A stretch of DNA of 64,000 bases from Saccharothrix saharensis (GTDB taxonomy: Bacteria > Actinomycetota > Actinomycetes > Mycobacteriales > Pseudonocardiaceae), in the NCBI RefSeq assembly GCF_006716745.1, contig NZ_VFPP01000001.1, forward strand, positions 4,030,001 to 4,094,000, written 5' to 3'. Positions 35,428-44,992 of the stretch are shown in pieces. The notes beneath the pieces were generated by a model, which saw nothing but the letters and a program-made list of their open reading frames with translations, did not search any database and was not told the DNA's origin. The position numbers were made by a program, and so were the translations under genes. The first letter of the stretch is position 1, and every line of letters starts with the position of its first letter.

Positions 35428-36191
35428 CCACCCAGGATGCCTGCCGGACCGGGCGGGCGTGGCGGGTTTCGCCGGATCGTCGCCCGCCCTCGGAGGATCC
35501 CCGCCGCGACCCCGGCGGCGCGCAGCACGTCCTGGAGCATCGGCTGGGTCAGCTTGCCGGTGAACGTGTTCTGCTGGCTCACGTGGTAGCAGCCGAACAG
35601 GTGCAGCGGCTCGCCGCCGTCCTGGGCCGGCAGGGTGACGTGCGCGCCGTGGCCGAAGGCGGGACGCGGCCGGGGCACCTGCCAGCACGAGGCCAGCACC
35701 GGGAGCGCCGCCTGCCAGCCGAACCCGCCCAGCACGAGCACCGCGCGCAACGTCGGCCGGAGCAGTTCCAGCTCGCGGATCAGCCACGGGCGGCAGTTGT
35801 CGCGTTCCTCCGGCGTCGGCTTGTTCTCCGGCGGCGCGCACTTCACCGGTGCCGTGATCCGCGTGCCGACCAGCTCCAGCCCGTCACCGATGTGCGTGGC
35901 CGTCGGCTGGGTCGCCAACCCCACCGCGTGCATCGCCGCGTACAGGAAGTCACCGGAGCGGTCGCCGGTGAACATCCGGCCGGTGCGGTTGGCGCCGTGG
36001 GCGGCCGGGGCCAGGCCGATGATCGCCAACGACGCGTCGGCCGGCCCGAAGCCGGGCACCGGGCGTCCCCAGTACTCCTGGTCGCGGAACGCCGCCCGCT
36101 TGACCCTGGCCACCTCCTCGCGCCACGCCACCAGCCGCGGGCACGCCCGGCAACTGGTAACCCGTTCGTCAAGAGCGGAAAGCGGGAGCAC
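35424..36191 (-). CDS. Uracil-DNA glycosylase, family 5 (UDGb)
   Basis: A 255-residue base-excision repair enzyme. The active-site region IGLAPAAHGANRTGRMFTGD matches UDGb rather than family 4, and the second motif is CYHVSQQNTFTGKLTQPM. Cysteines for the iron-sulphur cluster are in SCRACPRL, APVKCAPPENK, DNCRPW and FGCYH-like positions. The GTG at 36191 follows GGAG by 10 bases. It is first in the operon with DUF4129, MoxR and DUF58. Confidence 0.88.
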   Translation of the reverse strand: MLPLSALDERVTSCRACPRLVAWREEVARVKRAAFRDQEYWGRPVPGFGPADASLAIIGLAPAAHGANRTGRMFTGDRSGDFLYAAMHAVGLATQPTATHIGDGLELVGTRITAPVKCAPPENKPTPEERDNCRPWLIRELELLRPTLRAVLVLGGFGWQAALPVLASCWQVPRPRPAFGHGAHVTLPAQDGGEPLHLFGCYHVSQQNTFTGKLTQPMLQDVLRAAGVAAGILRGRATIRRNPPRPPGPAGILGG

Positions 36192-36221
36192 CGACGACGA
36201 CTCCGATCGTAGAGTTCGACC

Positions 36222-37706
36222 ATGACCGACAAGGACAACGGCGACGAGCGGGCCGCCAAGGACAACGGCGACGAGAAGGACATCCCCGCCGACGACCTCG
36301 TCACCACCCAGCACAGCATCACCGTCAAGCGGCGCAAGCTGAACTACACCACGACCACCGGTCGGGTGGTGCTGCGCCAGGAGGTGCTGACCGAGGGCAA
36401 GTTCGACGGGCACCTGCCGAAGGCCGAGGTCTTCGTCACCGCGTACACGCTGGACGGCGCGGACCCCGCGAAGCGGCCCGTGACGTTCGCGTTCAACGGC
36501 GGCCCCGGCTCGTCCAGCGTGTGGCTGCACCTGGGCCTGCTCGGGCCGCGCCGGGTGGTCTCCGGTGACGTCGGCGACCTCGCGCCGCCGCCGTACGACC
36601 TGGTCGACAACACCGAGACGCTGCTCGCGCACAGCGACCTGGTGTTCATCGACCCGGTGTCGACCGGGTACTCGCGGGCGGTGAAGGGCGAGAAGCCCGG
36701 CCAGTACCACGGGTTCCAGGGCGACCTGGAGTCCGTCGGCGAGGTGATCCGGCTGTGGACGTCGCGCAACGGCCGGTGGATGTCGCCGAAGTTCCTGGCG
36801 GGCGAGTCCTACGGCACCACGCGCGCCGCGGGGCTGGCCGACTACCTCCAGTCGCGGTACGGCATGTACCTGAACGGGCTGATGCTGATCTCGTCCGTGC
36901 TGGACTTCGCCACGCTGGACTTCAGCGAGGGCAACGACCTGCCGCACACGTTGTTCCTGCCGACCTACGCGGCCATCGCGCACTACCACGGGCTGCACGG
37001 CTCGCGGTCGTTGGAGGAGGTGCTGGCCGACGCGGAGGACTTCGCGTCGCGCGACTACCCGTGGGCGCTGGCGCGCGGCAACCGGCTGTCCACTGAGGAG
37101 CGTGCGGCGGCGGTGTCGCGACTGGCGGGCTTGACCGGGCTCAGCGAGGACTACGTGGACCGGGTCGACCTGCGCATCGAGCACGTGCGGTTCTTCACCG
37201 AGCTGCTGCGGTCGGAGCGCAAGGTCGTCGGCCGGTTGGACTCGCGGTTCACCGGTGCGGACGCCGACTACGGGCGCGAGCACTTCAGCGAGGACCCGTC
37301 GTACTCGGCGATCCTCGGGCCGTACACGGCGGCGCTGAACCACTACGTGCGGGCGGAGCTGGAGTACGAGAACGACCTGCCGTACGAGATCCTGACGATG
37401 AACGTGCGGCCTTGGTCGTACAAGGAGTTCGAGGGCACCCACGTGACGGTGGCGAACAAGCTGTCGGCGGCGATGCGCGCCAACCCGCACTTGAAGGTGC
37501 ACATCGCTTACGGGTACCTGGACGGCGCGACGCCTTACTACGCGGCCGAGCACGTGGTGGCGCACTTGCAGATCCCGGACGACCTGCACTCCAACATCGA
37601 GGCCGCTTACTACCCCGCGGGCCATATGATGTACGTGCACGAGCCTTCCCGGGTGCGGCAGTCGAAGGACTTGGCGGAGTTCGTCCAATCCGCCTCGAAC
37701 CGCTAG
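36222..37706 (+). CDS. S10 serine carboxypeptidase-like protein
   Basis: A 494-residue protein of the S10 family. The oxyanion and substrate region FAFNGGPGSSSVWLHLGLLG, catalytic Ser in FLAGESYGTTRAAGLA, Asp in IAYGYLDGATPYYAAEH and His in YYPAGHMMYVHEPSR are all present. There is no signal peptide: the N-terminus is a hydrophilic, Asp/Lys-rich run with two DNGDE repeats, so it is probably cytosolic, unlike eukaryotic S10 enzymes. It removes C-terminal residues from peptides. Divergent from the UDG gene. Confidence 0.9.
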   Translation: MTDKDNGDERAAKDNGDEKDIPADDLVTTQHSITVKRRKLNYTTTTGRVVLRQEVLTEGKFDGHLPKAEVFVTAYTLDGADPAKRPVTFAFNGGPGSSSVWLHLGLLGPRRVVSGDVGDLAPPPYDLVDNTETLLAHSDLVFIDPVSTGYSRAVKGEKPGQYHGFQGDLESVGEVIRLWTSRNGRWMSPKFLAGESYGTTRAAGLADYLQSRYGMYLNGLMLISSVLDFATLDFSEGNDLPHTLFLPTYAAIAHYHGLHGSRSLEEVLADAEDFASRDYPWALARGNRLSTEERAAAVSRLAGLTGLSEDYVDRVDLRIEHVRFFTELLRSERKVVGRLDSRFTGADADYGREHFSEDPSYSAILGPYTAALNHYVRAELEYENDLPYEILTMNVRPWSYKEFEGTHVTVANKLSAAMRANPHLKVHIAYGYLDGATPYYAAEHVVAHLQIPDDLHSNIEAAYYPAGHMMYVHEPSRVRQSKDLAEFVQSASNR

Positions 37707-37716
37707 GACCTGGGCT

Positions 37717-37769
37717 TTCGCTCGTCCGGGGGGTGAATCCGATTCACCAAGATCACCCGGACGAGCGAA
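37717..37769 (+). terminator. Terminator hairpin after S10 peptidase
   Basis: A long inverted repeat with 13-14-bp perfect arms (TTCGCTCGTCCGGG and CCCGGACGAGCGAA) around a loop that holds its own small hairpin (GTGAATCCGATTCAC). It starts 10 bases after the stop. Confidence 0.85.
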
Positions 37770-38013
37770 CCCATGGCCGTACGGGATCGATGTCATCGCC
37801 GATTTCGTTGCCGGAAACAAGGAGGCGGCGCACGGCGGGACCCGCAGGCCGAGCAGCCCGCGGACGGCGAGCGGCCCGAGGGACGGGAGGCCCGGGAACA
37901 AGCGGCCCGCGGAAGCCCCCGGAGCGCGGGCGGCTCGCGGTCGCGGAGCCACATCGGTCAGGCGCAGCCCGGCCAGGGACGAGCGGGGCGGCGGCGGGTC
38001 GGGGACGGTCGGG
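37770..38013. other. Intergenic region without a convincing gene
   Basis: Plus-strand frame opening at 37773 encodes an Arg/Gly-rich low-complexity text with no recognisable motif and runs antisense into the ABC ATPase gene. I judge it noncoding. No other feature seen. Confidence 0.4.
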
Positions 38014-39009
38014 TCAGGGGACGACGTGGCGTTCCTCGGCGAAGTGGCAGGCGCTCGGGTGGCCGGCGGCCCGGGTGACCAGCGCCGGTTCGTCGGTGGC
38101 GCACACGTCCTGGGCTTTCCAGCACCGCGTGCGGAAGCGGCAGCCGGACGGGGGGTTCAGGGGTGAGGGGACGTCGCCGGTCAGGCGGATCACGTCGCGG
38201 TGGCCGCGCAGGGTCGGGTCGGCGACCGGGACGGCCGACAGCAGGGCCTGCGTGTAAGGGTGCGTGGGGTGGTCGTAGATCTCCTCCTCCGTGCCGATCT
38301 CGACGATCTTCCCGAGGTACATCACGGCGACCCGGTCGGACAGGTGGCGCACCACCGACAGGTCGTGCGCGATGAACACGTAAGCCAGCCCGAACTCGCC
38401 CTGCAGCTCGGCCAGCAGGTTCATCACCTGCGCCTGGATCGACACGTCCAACGCGGACACCGGTTCGTCGCACACGATCACCTTCGGCCGCAGCGCCAGC
38501 GCCCGCGCGATCCCGATCCGCTGCCGCTGCCCACCGGAGAACTGGTGCGGGTATCGGTTGATGTGCTCCGGGTTCAGCCCGACGACGTCGAGCAGCTCGC
38601 GCACCCGGCCCGCGCGCGACCCGCGTGGCGCGACCTCGGGGTGGATCTCGAACGGCTCGCCGACGATGTCGCCCACGGTCATCCGCGGGTTCAACGAGGT
38701 GTACGGGTCCTGCAGCACGATCTGCATGTCCCGCCGCCACCGCCGCAACGCCGCGCCCCGCAGCGAGAACATCGGCTCGCCCTCGAACAGCGCCGTGCCC
38801 GACGTCGGCGGCTCCAGCCGCATCAGCACCTGCGCCAGCGTCGACTTGCCGCACCCGGACTCGCCGACCACCCCCAGCGTCTCCCCCGCGCGCAACGAGA
38901 ACGACACCCCGTCCACCGCCCGCACGTGCCCGACGGTCCGCCGGAACGCCACCCCGCGCGTCACCGGGAAGTGCTTCACCAGGTCGCGCACCTCCAACAG
39001 CTCAGCCAC
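38014..39009 (-). CDS. Oligopeptide ABC transporter ATPase (OppF/DppF type)
   Basis: A 331-residue ATPase. Walker [20 protein letters not shown]-loop in [13 protein letters not shown], signature [17 protein letters not shown], Walker [15 protein letters not shown] and the switch His in FIAHDLSVV. The C-terminal oligopeptide domain has the cysteine-rich [14 protein letters not shown] motif, typical of the family's iron-sulphur or zinc-like site. It overlaps the OppD-type gene by 8 bp and is last in the five-gene operon. Confidence 0.93.
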   Translation of the reverse strand: MAELLEVRDLVKHFPVTRGVAFRRTVGHVRAVDGVSFSLRAGETLGVVGESGCGKSTLAQVLMRLEPPTSGTALFEGEPMFSLRGAALRRWRRDMQIVLQDPYTSLNPRMTVGDIVGEPFEIHPEVAPRGSRAGRVRELLDVVGLNPEHINRYPHQFSGGQRQRIGIARALALRPKVIVCDEPVSALDVSIQAQVMNLLAELQGEFGLAYVFIAHDLSVVRHLSDRVAVMYLGKIVEIGTEEEIYDHPTHPYTQALLSAVPVADPTLRGHRDVIRLTGDVPSPLNPPSGCRFRTRCWKAQDVCATDEPALVTRAAGHPSACHFAEERHVVP

Positions 39010-39973
39010 CGACGACCTCCTCCGCGAAGTGGCACGCGCTGGTCCGCCCGAACCCCAGCCGCACGTCCGGCGGCACGCGCACCGCGCACACGTCCTCCGC
39101 CCGCGGGCACCGGGGGTGGAACGGGCAGCCGGGCGGGACGGCCAGCAGGCTGGGTGGCAGCCCGCGGATCGTCTCCAGGGCCGTGCCCTTGGCGTCCAGC
39201 CTCGGCAGGGAGCGCATCAGCGCCGCCGTGTACGGGTGGCCGGGCGAGCGGAACAGCGAGACGGCGTCGGCCTGCTCCACGATCCGCCCCGCGTACATCA
39301 CCACGATCCGGTCGGCCACCTCGGCGACGACCCCGAGGTCGTGCGTGATCAGCACCAGCCCCATCCGCCGCTCGCGCTGGATCTCCGCCAGCAGGTCCAT
39401 GATCTGCGCCTGCACGGTGACGTCCAGCGCCGTGGTCGGCTCGTCCGCGATCAGCACCTCGGGGTCCAGCGCCAGCGCCATCGCGATCATGGCCCGCTGC
39501 CGCATCCCGCCGGAGAACTGGTGCGGGTACTCGCGGACCCGTTGCCGCGCGGCCGGTATCCGCACCAGGTCCAGCAGCTCGATCGCCCGCGTCCGCGCCT
39601 CGGCCCGGCTCATCCCGCGCCGCAGCCGCAGCTGCTCCTCGATCTGGAACCCGACCGTGAACACCGGGTTCAGCGCCGACAGCGCGTCCTGGAAGATCAT
39701 CGCGACGCCCTCGGCCCGGACGGCGCGCCGTCGTTCGGGCGACGCGGTCAGCAGCTCCTCGCCGTGGAACCGCACCGAGCCGCGCGTGACGAACGCGGGC
39801 GGCGTGTCCAGGATGCCCATGATCGCCTGGGCGGTCACGCTCTTGCCCGACCCGGACTCGCCGAGCACGGCCACGGTCTCGCCGGCCGACACGTGGTAGC
39901 TCACGCCGTTGAGCACGCGCGCCACCCCGTCCCGGGTGCGGAACTCCACGTGCAGGTCCTCGACCTCCAGCAC
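39002..39973 (-). CDS. Oligopeptide ABC transporter ATPase (OppD/DppD type)
   Basis: A 323-residue ATPase. Walker [19 protein letters not shown], signature [17 protein letters not shown], Walker [15 protein letters not shown] and switch His in [12 protein letters not shown]. The C-terminal [14 protein letters not shown] motif is intact. With the OppF-type partner it forms the heterodimeric motor of the importer. Starts 12 bp after the DppC-type permease stop. Confidence 0.93.
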   Translation of the reverse strand: MLEVEDLHVEFRTRDGVARVLNGVSYHVSAGETVAVLGESGSGKSVTAQAIMGILDTPPAFVTRGSVRFHGEELLTASPERRRAVRAEGVAMIFQDALSALNPVFTVGFQIEEQLRLRRGMSRAEARTRAIELLDLVRIPAARQRVREYPHQFSGGMRQRAMIAMALALDPEVLIADEPTTALDVTVQAQIMDLLAEIQRERRMGLVLITHDLGVVAEVADRIVVMYAGRIVEQADAVSLFRSPGHPYTAALMRSLPRLDAKGTALETIRGLPPSLLAVPPGCPFHPRCPRAEDVCAVRVPPDVRLGFGRTSACHFAEEVVGG

Positions 39974-39985
39974 GGTTCCCCCTTC

Positions 39986-40885
39986 CTACCGGAGTTTCGG
40001 GTCGAGGGCTTCGCGGACCGCGTCGCCCAGCATCACGAACGCCAGCACGGTCGCGGTCAGGAAACCGGCCGGGAACAGCAGCGCGTGCGGTGCGACGCGC
40101 AGGTAGTCCTTGGCGCTGTTGATCATCACGCCCCACGACACGACCGGTTGCCGCAGCCCGATGCCGAGGTAGGACAGGGTGGCCTCGGCGCCGATGAACG
40201 CGCCCAGCGCGATCGTCGAGTAGACGAGGACGGGCGCGACGCAGTTGGGCAGCAGGTGCTTGCCGATGATCCGCCGCGACGACGCACCCAGCGCCCGGGC
40301 CGCTTTCACGTAGTCCTGCTGCTTGGCCGCGATGGCGGTGGACCGCATGATCCGCATCGCGACGGGCCAGGACAGCACCGAGATCGACAGCACCACCTGC
40401 GCCACGATCCGCACCGGCCCCGCGTCGCCGCCCGCGTTCAGCGTGGTCAGGATGACGATGGCGCCGAGCACGAACGGCACGCCCACGAACACGTCCGCGA
40501 TGCGCGACACCACGGCGTCCAGCCAGCCGCCGTAGAAGCCGGCGAGCATGCCCACCGAGGCGCCGACCAGGATCACGCCGATCGTCGACAGCACGCCGAC
40601 CACGATCGACGCCCGGGTGCCGTAGACGATCCGCGTGTAGACGTCGTAGCCCTGGTTGTCGTAGCCGAACCAGGCGGCGGACGAGGGCGCGCCGCGGGAC
40701 CGGGACAGGTCGGCGGCGTTGGGGTCGCCCGAGGTGAACAGCCCGGGGAACGCCGCCATCAGCAGCACCAGCAGGATCAACGCCACCGACACCCAGAACA
40801 GCGGCCGGCGGCGCAGCGCGTGCCAGGCGTCCCCGAACAGGCCGCGCGGGCGTTCGGGGACGAGCGAGGCCAGTTGGTCAGTCAT
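39986..40885 (-). CDS. Oligopeptide ABC transporter permease (OppC/DppC type)
   Basis: A 299-residue permease with an N-terminal transmembrane helix after RPRGLFGDAWHALRRRPLFW, then about five more. The EAA loop is ARALGASSRRIIGKHLLPNC, which docks on the ATPases. The GALDPKLR-like end (REALDPKLR) is typical. It overlaps the DppB-type gene by 8 bp. Confidence 0.92.
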   Translation of the reverse strand: MTDQLASLVPERPRGLFGDAWHALRRRPLFWVSVALILLVLLMAAFPGLFTSGDPNAADLSRSRGAPSSAAWFGYDNQGYDVYTRIVYGTRASIVVGVLSTIGVILVGASVGMLAGFYGGWLDAVVSRIADVFVGVPFVLGAIVILTTLNAGGDAGPVRIVAQVVLSISVLSWPVAMRIMRSTAIAAKQQDYVKAARALGASSRRIIGKHLLPNCVAPVLVYSTIALGAFIGAEATLSYLGIGLRQPVVSWGVMINSAKDYLRVAPHALLFPAGFLTATVLAFVMLGDAVREALDPKLR

Positions 40886-41801
40886 AGCGGATCCTCGGGT
40901 CCAAGACCGCGTACAGCAGGTCCACCAGCAACGTCATCAGCAGGTACACCAGCACCAGCACGGTCACCACGCCGGTCACCATCGCGCCGTCCTTGGTCAG
41001 GATCGACCGGAACACCAGACCGCCCACGCCGGGCACGTTGAAGATCCCCTCGGTCACGATCGCCCCGCCCAGGAACGCGCCGAGGTCCGTGCCCAGGAAC
41101 GTGATCACCGGGATCAGCGAGTTCCGCAGCAGGTGCACCCCCACGATCCGGCGCGTCGGCAGCCCCTTGGCCAACGCCGTGCGCACGTAGTCGGCCCGCC
41201 GGTTCTCCGCGATGCTCGCCCGCGACAGCCGGGCCACGTACGCCATGGACAGGCTGGCCAGCACGAACCCCGGCACGACCAGGTTGCCGAAGGTCGGCGT
41301 GGTGACCGTGGGCGCGATCCAGCCGAGTTGCAGCCCGAAGACGAGCTGCACCACGTACCCGGTGACGAACACCGGGATGGAGATCAGGAACAGCGTCGAC
41401 ACCAGCACCAGGCTGTCCAGGAACCCGCGGTTGCGCAGCCCCGACACGACGCCGGCGGTGATGCCGATGACGGCCTCGATCAGCAGCGCCACCAGCGCCA
41501 GGCGCAGCGTCACCGGGAACGCGGCGGCGATCCGGTCGACCACCTGGACGCCGGACGAGGTGACGCCGAAGTCGCCCTGCACCAGGTTGACCAGGTACTT
41601 CCAGTACTGGAGCAGCAGCGGGTCGTCCAGGTTGAACCGCTCGCGCATCATCGCCACGTAGGAGGCGGGGCAGTCGCGCTCGCCGCACTTGCCCTCGAAC
41701 GGGTCGCCCGGGACCGCCCACACCAGCACGTAGATCAGGAACGTGGTGCCCACGAACACCGGCACCATCTGCAACAACCTGCGCAGCACGTACCGCCCCA
41801 T
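40878..41801 (-). CDS. Oligopeptide ABC transporter permease (OppB/DppB type)
   Basis: A 307-residue permease with the family start MGRYVLRRLLQMVPVFVGTT, six helices, the EAA loop VRTALAKGLPTRRIVGVHLL and the end LYAVLDPRIRYD. An insert with a CGERDC cysteine pair lies in the first external loop. A hairpin separates it from the upstream binding-protein gene. Confidence 0.92.
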   Translation of the reverse strand: MGRYVLRRLLQMVPVFVGTTFLIYVLVWAVPGDPFEGKCGERDCPASYVAMMRERFNLDDPLLLQYWKYLVNLVQGDFGVTSSGVQVVDRIAAAFPVTLRLALVALLIEAVIGITAGVVSGLRNRGFLDSLVLVSTLFLISIPVFVTGYVVQLVFGLQLGWIAPTVTTPTFGNLVVPGFVLASLSMAYVARLSRASIAENRRADYVRTALAKGLPTRRIVGVHLLRNSLIPVITFLGTDLGAFLGGAIVTEGIFNVPGVGGLVFRSILTKDGAMVTGVVTVLVLVYLLMTLLVDLLYAVLDPRIRYD

Positions 41802-41821
41802 CGGGCGCTCCCCTCACCAGG

Positions 41822-41853
41822 GGGCCGGTCCGGGTGCGTGCCCGGACCGGCCC
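41822..41853 (-). terminator. Intra-operon hairpin after the binding-protein gene
   Basis: Perfect 13-bp arms GGGCCGGTCCGGG and CCCGGACCGGCCC with a 6-base loop, in the 70-bp gap between the binding-protein stop and the permease start. As partial terminator or 3' mRNA stabiliser it could raise binding protein over the membrane subunits, a known pattern for such operons. Confidence 0.75.
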
Positions 41854-41871
41854 GAGTGGCCGGTGGCCCGG

Positions 41872-43512
41872 CTACGCCACTTCCACCGAGAAGAGGTCGA
41901 GCGTGCGGAACGGGTCGAGGTTGGCCACCTTGAGCCGGTCGGACCGGCCCGCGATGGTGTTCTGGGTCCACAGCGGGATGGCCGGCATGTCCGGGGCCAT
42001 GATCCGCTCGGCCTCGAGGTACAGCTCGATCGCCGCGTCCTCGCTGGTGGCCTTGTCGGCCTCGGCGAGCTTCGCGTCGAACGCCGGGTTCGAGTACAGG
42101 CCGTCGTTGGAGGACGCGCCGGTGCGGTACAGCGGCGTGAGCCAGTTCTCGATCGACGGGTAGTCGGCGATCCAGCCCGCCCGGTACATGCCGGTCATCT
42201 CGTGCGCGTTCACCTTCTGCCGGAACTCGCCGAAGCTGGTCGACGGCACGAACCGGGCCTGCACGCCGAGCGTGTTCTTGATGCTGTTGACGACGGCTTC
42301 GGCCCATTCCTGGTGCCCGCCGTCGGTGTTGGACAGCAGCACGATCTCGCCGGTGTAACCGGACTTGGCGAGCGCTTCCTTGGCCTTCTCCGGGTTGTAC
42401 GTGCAGTCGTCGCCGCACTGGCCGGGTTGGTAGCCCTTCATCAGCGGGTGCACCCAGCCGTCGGCGGGCTTGCGGGTGCCCTCGAAGATCCGCTCGGTGA
42501 TCTCCTCGCGGTTGATCGCCATGGAGATCGCGCGGCGGAGGTCGGCGTTGTCGTAGGGCGGCAGGTAGAACGGGAACGCGATGGTCTGGAGGTTCAGCGT
42601 CTCGCGCTGCACCACCCGGTCGCCGAGGTCGGTCTCGTACTGCCTGCCCGCCAACGCGTTGGGCGGCAGTTCCTCCATGAAGTCCAGGTTGTTGGCGACG
42701 AGGTCGGCGTAGGCCGATTCGCGGCTCTGGTAGACCTTGAGCGTCAGGTCCTTGAACTTCGGCTTGTCGTTGCCCTTGTAGTCGTCGTAGCGGGTCAGCT
42801 TGATGTCGGTGCCGACCGTGCGCGAGACGTACTTGAACGGCCCGTTGCCGATCGGGTGTTCCTCGAAGGCCGCGCGGTCCTTGAAGAACGCCTCGGGCAG
42901 CGGCGCGAAGACCTCGTAGCCGATGGTGACCGGGAAGACGGCGAACGGTTCGGACAGCGTGATGGTGAACGTGTGGTCGTCCACGATCGCGAGGCCGGAC
43001 AGCGTCTCGGCGGTGGGCGCCGGCGCTTCCTGCGGCTCCTCGGGGCCGTCGGGGTCCTTCGGGTGGACCGCGTCGTAGCCCTCGATCTGGGAGAAGAAGC
43101 TGGCGCCCTGGGTGCCGTTGGGGCCGTAGGCGGTCCAGTTCCAGGCGTCCACGAAGCTCTTCGCGGTGACCGGCGTGCCGTCGTGGAACAGCCAGTCCTT
43201 CTTGATCTTGACGGTGAACACCTTGGAGTCGGTCGTGTCGATCGACTCGGCCATGGCGTTGGCCGGTTGCGCGTCCTGCGCGCGGTACTCGACGAGGCCG
43301 GTGAACATCGGGTCGAGGACGCGGCTGCCGCCGACCTCGGTGGTGTTGCCCGGGACGAGCGGGTTCTCCGGCTCGGTGTTGAAGATCGTGATGCCGGCGT
43401 CGGTGTTCGCGCCGGCCGGGGTGTCGGCGGAGCCGCAGGCGGCGGCCGCCAAGGCGACGGCTGCGGCTGCGACCGTGGTCTTCGCTCCAGGAGCTAATCG
43501 TGCACGTGCCAT
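41872..43512 (-). CDS. Oligopeptide-binding lipoprotein (SBP family 5)
   Basis: A 546-residue extracellular substrate-binding protein. A lipobox AAAACGS (Cys near residue 26) marks it as a membrane-anchored lipoprotein. Family 5 text includes NTEPENPLVPGNTTEVGG near the N-terminus and YDNADLRRAISMAINREEIT at mid-protein. A Pro/Glu-rich insert (DPDGPEEPQEAPAPTAET) is unusual. The ATG at 43512 follows GGGAGG by about 5 bases. It is the first gene of the peptide importer operon. Confidence 0.92.
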   Translation of the reverse strand: MARARLAPGAKTTVAAAAVALAAAACGSADTPAGANTDAGITIFNTEPENPLVPGNTTEVGGSRVLDPMFTGLVEYRAQDAQPANAMAESIDTTDSKVFTVKIKKDWLFHDGTPVTAKSFVDAWNWTAYGPNGTQGASFFSQIEGYDAVHPKDPDGPEEPQEAPAPTAETLSGLAIVDDHTFTITLSEPFAVFPVTIGYEVFAPLPEAFFKDRAAFEEHPIGNGPFKYVSRTVGTDIKLTRYDDYKGNDKPKFKDLTLKVYQSRESAYADLVANNLDFMEELPPNALAGRQYETDLGDRVVQRETLNLQTIAFPFYLPPYDNADLRRAISMAINREEITERIFEGTRKPADGWVHPLMKGYQPGQCGDDCTYNPEKAKEALAKSGYTGEIVLLSNTDGGHQEWAEAVVNSIKNTLGVQARFVPSTSFGEFRQKVNAHEMTGMYRAGWIADYPSIENWLTPLYRTGASSNDGLYSNPAFDAKLAEADKATSEDAAIELYLEAERIMAPDMPAIPLWTQNTIAGRSDRLKVANLDPFRTLDLFSVEVA

Positions 43513-43669
43513 GGGTCCTCCCACCTGATCGGGGTTACCGAGCAGAGTCGACCGCTTTCACAGCGTGAGAGAGAACCTAAGGGCAGCGTGACAGCGGCCA
43601 CATGGGCGAGGGCGTCACGACCTGATCACGATCAATCCCAGTTGACAGGGATGGCCGCCGGAACCGGGG

Positions 43670-44620
43670 TCAGGCCAGCGCGAAGGCGATGCCGTCGAGG
43701 ATGTCGTGCTCGCTCGCGACCAGCTCGGTGATGCCGTGCGACTCCAGGTGGTCGGCGAGGGTGCGGACGATCAGCGCGCCGCCGCAGATGACGTCCACCC
43801 GGCCGGGGTGCATCGGGCCGAGGGCGGCGCGTTCGTCGTGGCTCATCGTGAGCAGCTTGGCGGTGACCTCGCGGACCCGGTCCAGGCTCAGCCGGGCGAG
43901 GTGGATCTCCTGCGGCTCGTACCGCGGCAGTTCCCTGGCCAGGGCGACGAGGGTCGTGACGGTGCCGGCCACGCCGATCCACGTCTTCGCGCCGGCGGTC
44001 GGCACGGCGGCGAACGCCTCGGCGAGGACCTCGCGGGTGACGTCGACGGCCTGCTCGACCTGCGCCTCGGTCGGCGGGTCGGAGCGCAGGCAGCGTTCGG
44101 TGAGCCGGACGCAGCCGATGTCCACCGACCGGGCGGCGTCGACGTCGCCGCGCACGCCGTTCCAGGTGCCCAGGACCAGCTCGGTGGAGCCGCCGCCGAT
44201 GTCGGAGACCAGGAACGGGCCCTCGTCCGGGTCCAGGTCGGACACCGCGCCGGTGAAGGAGAGGCGGGCTTCCTCGTCGCCGGTGATGACCTCGGCGGCC
44301 ACGCCCAGGACCTCGCGGGTCATGTCGAAGAAGACGTCCTTGTTGGCGGCGTCGCGGGTGGCGGAGGTGGCGACCATGCGGACGCGTTCGGTGCCCTTGC
44401 GGCGCAGGACGGCCGTGTAGTCGGAGAGGGCCGCGCGGGTGCGGGCGATGGCGTCGGGGTGCAGCTCACCGGTGGCGTCGACGCCTTGGCCGAGGCGGAC
44501 CACCCGCATCTCCCGGTGCACGTCGCGCAGCCACCGCTCACCACTGTCCGAAGTGGTCACGTCGGCGACCAGCAGGCGGATCGAGTTGGTCCCGCAGTCG
44601 ATCGCGGCCACGCGTGCCAT
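43670..44620 (-). CDS. ppx: Exopolyphosphatase/guanosine pentaphosphatase (Ppx/GppA)
   Basis: A 316-residue member of the sugar kinase/Hsp70/actin superfamily. The phosphate-binding motifs are IDCGTNSIRLLVAD (N-terminus) and VSDIGGGSTELVLG (mid-protein); VAGTVTTLVAL and HDILDGIAFALA follow. It degrades polyphosphate and possibly pppGpp. The short form is typical for actinobacteria (Rv1026 position by recollection). ATG at 44620; the open frame upstream belongs to a broken gene. Confidence 0.9.
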   Translation of the reverse strand: MARVAAIDCGTNSIRLLVADVTTSDSGERWLRDVHREMRVVRLGQGVDATGELHPDAIARTRAALSDYTAVLRRKGTERVRMVATSATRDAANKDVFFDMTREVLGVAAEVITGDEEARLSFTGAVSDLDPDEGPFLVSDIGGGSTELVLGTWNGVRGDVDAARSVDIGCVRLTERCLRSDPPTEAQVEQAVDVTREVLAEAFAAVPTAGAKTWIGVAGTVTTLVALARELPRYEPQEIHLARLSLDRVREVTAKLLTMSHDERAALGPMHPGRVDVICGGALIVRTLADHLESHGITELVASEHDILDGIAFALA

Positions 44621-44652
44621 GCCCGAGTCCCTTCCCCGCCGGTGAGTGGTGC

Positions 44653-44856
44653 TGGGGGAAGGGTAGTGGTGGAGGGCGCCACCGGTCCGCTCGGCGTGGT
44701 CGCCGGCGAAGTACTGCTTGATCGAGCCGGTGGACGGCGTGGTGGACGGGTTGCGGCCGCAGACGTCGGTGTAGACCTGACCTGGTCGTCGTCCCGGTGG
44801 GTGCACTTGTCGTCGTAGATCAGCTCGTTCACGTTGTTGCTGAACGCGTGGTGCCC
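44653..44856 (-). pseudogene. Frameshifted remnant of an unidentified gene
   Basis: Two adjoining minus-strand frames read protein-like text. The first gives GHHAFSNNVNELIYDDKCTH then RDDDQV; the second continues VYTDVCGRNPSTTPSTGSIK then QYFAGDHAERTGGALHHY. They join exactly if one copy of a tandem 5-bp duplication (ACCTG twice at 44775-44784, plus strand) is removed, so a slippage event probably caused the shift. Composition (Asn, Tyr, Asp, Cys) is unlike noncoding DNA here and suggests a secreted protein. I cannot name the family. It lies in the 372-bp gap between ppx and a lytic transglycosylase, where I see no other feature. Confidence 0.5.
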
Positions 44857-44992
44857 TGCGGCGGGACGGAGCGGGCGACCGCGCAGCCGGTGGCGACCGA
44901 TCCGGCAGGTGGCGGCACCGCCGGTGGCGAGTCGGTGTCCGACCGGGCCCGGTGCCCTGTGGACCAGTGGCACCACCTCGCGGAGGTCTGCC

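Noticed and set aside
37773-38078. Possible 101-residue gene after the S10 peptidase terminator
   Set aside because: Arg/Gly-rich low-complexity text, no family, and it overlaps the end of the ABC ATPase in antisense.
44557-44976. A 139-residue intact gene upstream of ppx
   Set aside because: Only the middle of this frame looks protein-like and it continues in another frame, so it is listed as a frameshifted remnant.
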